Assembly (NCBI RefSeq): GCF_031928785.1
Contig: NZ_JARQAL010000006.1
Origin: Enterococcus_C asini_A
GTDB taxonomy: Bacteria; Bacillota; Bacilli; Lactobacillales; Enterococcaceae
DNA: 64,000 nt
Direction: 5' to 3' (one strand)
Below the pieces are notes generated by a model. That model searched no databases. It was given only the letters and a program-made list of their open reading frames with translations, and was not told where the DNA came from. Below are positions 61,192 to 64,000 of this stretch, one piece after another. How positions within the stretch are numbered: position 1 is the first letter of the stretch; each line of letters opens with the position of its first letter. Made by a program: the position numbers and the translations under genes.

Positions 61192-61227
61192 AAAAAAGCC
61201 AGCTTTAGGTCGCCCTAAAGATGGCTT
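61192..61227 (-). terminator. Terminator of nrnA, near copy of 56474-56509
   Basis: On the minus strand AAGCCATCTTTAGG-GCGA-CCTAAAGCTGGCTTTTTT. It ends the nrnA transcript. Confidence 0.85.
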
Positions 61228-61259
61228 ACTTATTTTTAATTTCAAACAGAATGGGAAAC

Positions 61260-62240
61260 TCACTGTTTTTGCTCTACTTCCTCCATCTCTTCCCAATACT
61301 CTTTACACAAGGCTTGAATCTCCTGATAAATCACCTTCACTTCTGCCAAATCCCGAGCATTGGCGCCACTGGCTAAGGGATGGCCGCCACCGTGATGTTT
61401 TTTGGCAATGGTGTTGATGATGGGACCTTTTGAGCGCAGGCGCACGCGGTAGTAGCCTTCTGGTTGGTGGACAAAAATCGCCCAGGCTAAAATGTCGTCA
61501 ATGGTGCCAGGCAATGGCACGATGGCCGAGGTTTCCGAGTCTACAATGTCGAATTCTTCCAGTGTTTCTTTAGGCAAAATAACTTGGGCGGCGCCGTTTT
61601 CATCACTTTCGATATGCTCGTAAACATAACCCGACAAACGAGCGACTTTTCGGGAAATTTGTTGCAACTGGCGGTTTAATAAGGCAGCATCAAAGCCGTA
61701 GTTTAACAGTTTGCCGGCGATTTCTAAGGTGTGGGCGGTAGTTGCTGGATACAAGAAACGTCCGGTGTCCCCTACAATTCCCGCGTAGATTAAGCGGGCT
61801 GCCTCAGTGGAAAGTTTCAAAATATCAGGAAATGAAAAAGCCAAGTCGGCGATCATTTCACTACAGCTGGAAGCATGGGTGTTGACCCAGACCAAATCCC
61901 CATAAGGTTCATCATTGGGATGGTGGTCGATTTTAATCAACAGCTCGCCTTGATTGAAGCGTTCATCAGATACCCGGGGAGAATTGGCGGTGTCGGTGAC
62001 GATGACCAGTGCTCCTTGATACAATTCATCGGCTACTTCTTGCATTTGGGCCAAATATTCTAAGCCTTCCACGGGCCCGCCCACTTGGTAAATCGCTTTT
62101 TCAGGAAAGCTAGCCCGCAATACTTCTGCTAAGCCCACTTGAGAGCCGAGAGCATCGGGATCTGGGCGCATATGGCGATGAATGATAATGCGATCATAGT
62201 TTTGAATGGCACTTAAAATTTCTTGTCTAATACTGGGCAT
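61260..62240 (-). CDS. nrnA: DHH/DHHA1 phosphoesterase, NrnA-type nanoRNase/pAp phosphatase
   Basis: A 326-aa soluble enzyme: DHH motifs RPDPDALGSQVGL (I), TDTANSPR (II), IDHHPND (III) and GIVGDTGRF (IV), then the DHHA1 domain ending with KKHHGGGHPLASGA. NrnA degrades 2-5 nt RNAs and pAp. It lies downstream of ytoI on the same strand (about 100-nt gap), a synteny kept in Bacilli. Divalent-metal-dependent, cytoplasmic. Confidence 0.93.
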   Translation of the reverse strand: MPSIRQEILSAIQNYDRIIIHRHMRPDPDALGSQVGLAEVLRASFPEKAIYQVGGPVEGLEYLAQMQEVADELYQGALVIVTDTANSPRVSDERFNQGELLIKIDHHPNDEPYGDLVWVNTHASSCSEMIADLAFSFPDILKLSTEAARLIYAGIVGDTGRFLYPATTAHTLEIAGKLLNYGFDAALLNRQLQQISRKVARLSGYVYEHIESDENGAAQVILPKETLEEFDIVDSETSAIVPLPGTIDDILAWAIFVHQPEGYYRVRLRSKGPIINTIAKKHHGGGHPLASGANARDLAEVKVIYQEIQALCKEYWEEMEEVEQKQ

Positions 62241-62339
62241 AGTACCCCTCGATTCTGTAAAAATTTTTCATAGATGGACTTGGCGGGCAATTTTGGCAGG
62301 ATTTAATTGATTGCAATAAGCCAAATCCCCTGTTGTTTC

Positions 62340-63668
62340 TTACGGCCGTTCTAACAATTGACAAACTACCAAAGCCTTTGCCACTAAGGTGTTTTCCATG
62401 TAAACTTCAATATCCAATTTTGCGGAACGACGGCCCATTTCTAAGATTCTAGGCTTAATCACCACTTGGCTTTCCAGTTGAATCAAACGGAAATAATGGA
62501 GATTCATCTGCTCGATCCAAGTGTTCCGGCGTTGGGAGAAATACAAGGTACGCTTGGTAACATTGGAAATGATTTCGCTTAAAACTCCAAAGGCGATGGT
62601 TCCCACTTCGTTGACCATTTGTGGGGTGACGGCAAAGACAAACTCCGGCACGTCTTTTTTCACGCCTTCACTTTCTTCTACCAACTGGATTTCGCCGGCG
62701 ATTTGATCGCTGATGGTGTCAGACATTTGCGTTTGCCGTTGTACCAGCTGCATGGCTTTCATGACGTCTTGTCGACTTACTAGGCCAACTAAAGTCAAAT
62801 CATCACTGACCACCGCCATGACTTCCAAACCATCCCAAATCATCTGGTGGCTAACCGAAGCAATACTCATTTCCCGTTTGACAAAAATTGGGTCTTTGGT
62901 CATCACCCGCTCGATGGACTGTTTATCCGGTTTTTCCAAGATGTCTTTGGCGGTGACAATTCCCACGAGGCGCATGCTGCGATTAACCACTGGAAAGCGG
63001 GAATGATTGGTTTTTTCGGCGATGCGCTTGTAATCTTTTACCGTATCTTGAGTGTTCAAATACATGGTTTTTTCAATGGGCACATAAATATCTGACACCA
63101 GCATGATGTCTTTTTTAATCAATTGATCGGAAAGAGCCCGGTTAATAATCGTCGCCACGGTAAAGGTATCGTAAGTGGTGCTTAATATCGGCATTTCCAC
63201 TTCATCGGCTAGGCGACTGATTTCAGGACTAGTCTTAAAGCCTCCGGTAATCAACACCGCCGCCCCATCTTCTAAGGCCATGCGGTGAACTTCTTCCCGA
63301 TTCCCCACAATCATCAGTGAATCTGGGGTGATGTAGCGCTCCATGGCTTCTTCTTTCATGGCGCCGATGACAAACTTGTGCAAAACCTTATTTAACCCAG
63401 CCTCGCCGCCCAAAACTTCCCCTTCGATGATTTGCACCACTTCCCCAAAGGTCAAGCGTTCAATGTGTTTTTTTAATTTCCGCTCAATGCGAATGGTGCC
63501 CACCCGTTGAATGGTGGAAACCAGACCCACATTTTCCGCGTCTTTAATGGCACGATAGGCGGTACCTTCCGAGACATTTAATTCTTTGGCAATCCCCCGA
63601 ACGGAAATCCGCTCGCCAATTGTCAGACTTTCAATGTAATTTAAAATCAAGTCGTGTTTGGTGGCCAT
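62340..63668 (-). CDS. ytoI: YtoI-like HTH-DRTGG-CBS-hotdog protein
   Basis: A 442-aa protein of the YtoI architecture: N-terminal HTH (about 1-65, VRGIAKELNVSEGTAYRAIKD), DRTGG domain (about 75-190), two CBS domains (about 195-315, FPVVNRSMRLVGIVTAKDIL and VAVVSDDLTLVGLVSRQDVM) and a C-terminal hotdog domain (about 335-440). CBS pairs bind adenine nucleotides, so it may be a ligand-sensing regulator; the target is unknown. It lies 4 nt downstream of the ytkL-like gene. Confidence 0.88.
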   Translation of the reverse strand: MATKHDLILNYIESLTIGERISVRGIAKELNVSEGTAYRAIKDAENVGLVSTIQRVGTIRIERKLKKHIERLTFGEVVQIIEGEVLGGEAGLNKVLHKFVIGAMKEEAMERYITPDSLMIVGNREEVHRMALEDGAAVLITGGFKTSPEISRLADEVEMPILSTTYDTFTVATIINRALSDQLIKKDIMLVSDIYVPIEKTMYLNTQDTVKDYKRIAEKTNHSRFPVVNRSMRLVGIVTAKDILEKPDKQSIERVMTKDPIFVKREMSIASVSHQMIWDGLEVMAVVSDDLTLVGLVSRQDVMKAMQLVQRQTQMSDTISDQIAGEIQLVEESEGVKKDVPEFVFAVTPQMVNEVGTIAFGVLSEIISNVTKRTLYFSQRRNTWIEQMNLHYFRLIQLESQVVIKPRILEMGRRSAKLDIEVYMENTLVAKALVVCQLLERP

Positions 63669-63672
63669 GGTG

Positions 63673-64000
63673 TCAACTCTTTTCTAATGTAATGGTTTCG
63701 CCAGGCTGGAGCACTTGACCAGTTCCAGTCGGCAATTTTTGGGCAAAGGCTACGGCATCTTGTTCAATTACCGGAAAAGTATTGAAATGAATCGGGACGA
63801 CTTTGCCAGCATTTAACACACTGGCTGCTAGCAGTGCTTCTTCAGGCCCCATGGTGAAATTATCCCCGATTGGTAAAAAGGCCAAATCTAACAAATGCTC
63901 GCGGCCAATCAGCTGCATATCAGAAAAATAATTGGTGTCCCCGGCGTGATAGATGCACTGTTCTTCTATTGTCAGCACGAGACCAGCTGCCAGTCCCATA
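63673..64000 (-). CDS. ytkL: UPF0173 metal-dependent hydrolase, YtkL type (partial, cut by window end)
   Basis: Only the last 109 codons or so are inside the window. IYHAGDTNYFSDM, PIGDNFTMGPEEAL and VVPIHFNTFPVIEQD are the metallo-beta-lactamase-fold signatures of UPF0173 proteins. It overlaps no neighbour but precedes ytoI by only 4 nt, so they are one transcript. The substrate is unknown; the start lies beyond 64000. Confidence 0.88.
   Translation of the reverse strand, partial: MGLAAGLVLTIEEQCIYHAGDTNYFSDMQLIGREHLLDLAFLPIGDNFTMGPEEALLAASVLNAGKVVPIHFNTFPVIEQDAVAFAQKLPTGTGQVLQPGETITLEKS

Noticed and set aside
61103..61417. A 104-codon plus-strand frame
   Set aside because: It spans the nrnA terminator and lies antisense to nrnA.

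Overview
The window looks like chromosome of a low-to-moderate-GC Firmicute, most likely an Enterococcus or close relative. This is an inference from strong AAGGAGG-type ribosome binding sites, an LPXTG surface protein, many PTS operons, CcpA-type cre sites and Bacillales/Lactobacillales housekeeping neighbourhoods (pgpA/yutF/yutD/yunD; ytkL-ytoI-nrnA; tadA-ffs). No rRNA, tRNA, CRISPR array, insertion sequence, integrase or prophage was seen. The one stable RNA found is the small SRP RNA (ffs) at about 15.9 kb.

Layout. 0-9 kb: housekeeping genes (S1-domain protein, PatB-type C-S lyase, cyclophilin, ferredoxin-NADP reductase, PgpA-like protein, a probable Lit lipoprotein transacylase, YutF, YutD, YunD). 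9-15.5 kb: a 1869-residue LPXTG-anchored surface protein facing a small lipoprotein. 15.5-19.5 kb: ffs, tadA, and a MarR regulator divergent from an ABC exporter with paired operators around the promoter. 19.6-26.1 kb: a cellobiose/lactose-type PTS operon with its regulator, a 6-phospho-beta-glucosidase and an unexpected tyrosine-phosphatase-like protein. 26.4-28.4 kb: NfeD-like protein plus flotillin. 28.4-30.7 kb: HAD phosphatase and aldehyde dehydrogenase. 30.9-33.9 kb: a three-gene reduced Rnf-like electron transport module. 33.9-41.3 kb: a sialic acid uptake and catabolism locus (nanA, nanE, ABC transporter, nanK, RpiR regulator, divergent yhcH-like gene). 41.3-47.3 kb: lysine/diaminopimelate genes of the acetylase branch (dapF, lysA, dapL divergent from dapA, dapB, dapH). 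47.5-55.5 kb: a fructoselysine/glucoselysine-type mannose-family PTS operon with a LevR-like sigma-54 activator. 55.4-61.2 kb: a two-domain VOC protein and a beta-glucoside operon bglG-bglF-bglA. 61.3-64 kb: nrnA, ytoI and the end of ytkL.

The most notable structure is at 47.5-55.5 kb. The Amadori-sugar operon lies between two identical 54-bp direct repeats exactly 8000 bp apart. Each repeat is the last 18 sense codons of the VOC gene before its allele-specific end, so the operon appears to be a cassette inserted into the 3' end of that gene. The neighbouring bgl operon is likewise bracketed by two nearly identical terminators (34 of 36 positions), one belonging to nrnA. This stretch therefore looks like a hot spot for exchange of sugar-utilisation cassettes without a visible recombinase.

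Other points of interest are a near-perfect sigma-54 promoter in front of the cassette's EIIA gene, a nested promoter/cre/RAT/terminator leader before bglG, palindromic operator clusters in the nan and marR intergenic regions, and the Rnf-like module that lacks RnfB and RnfG.
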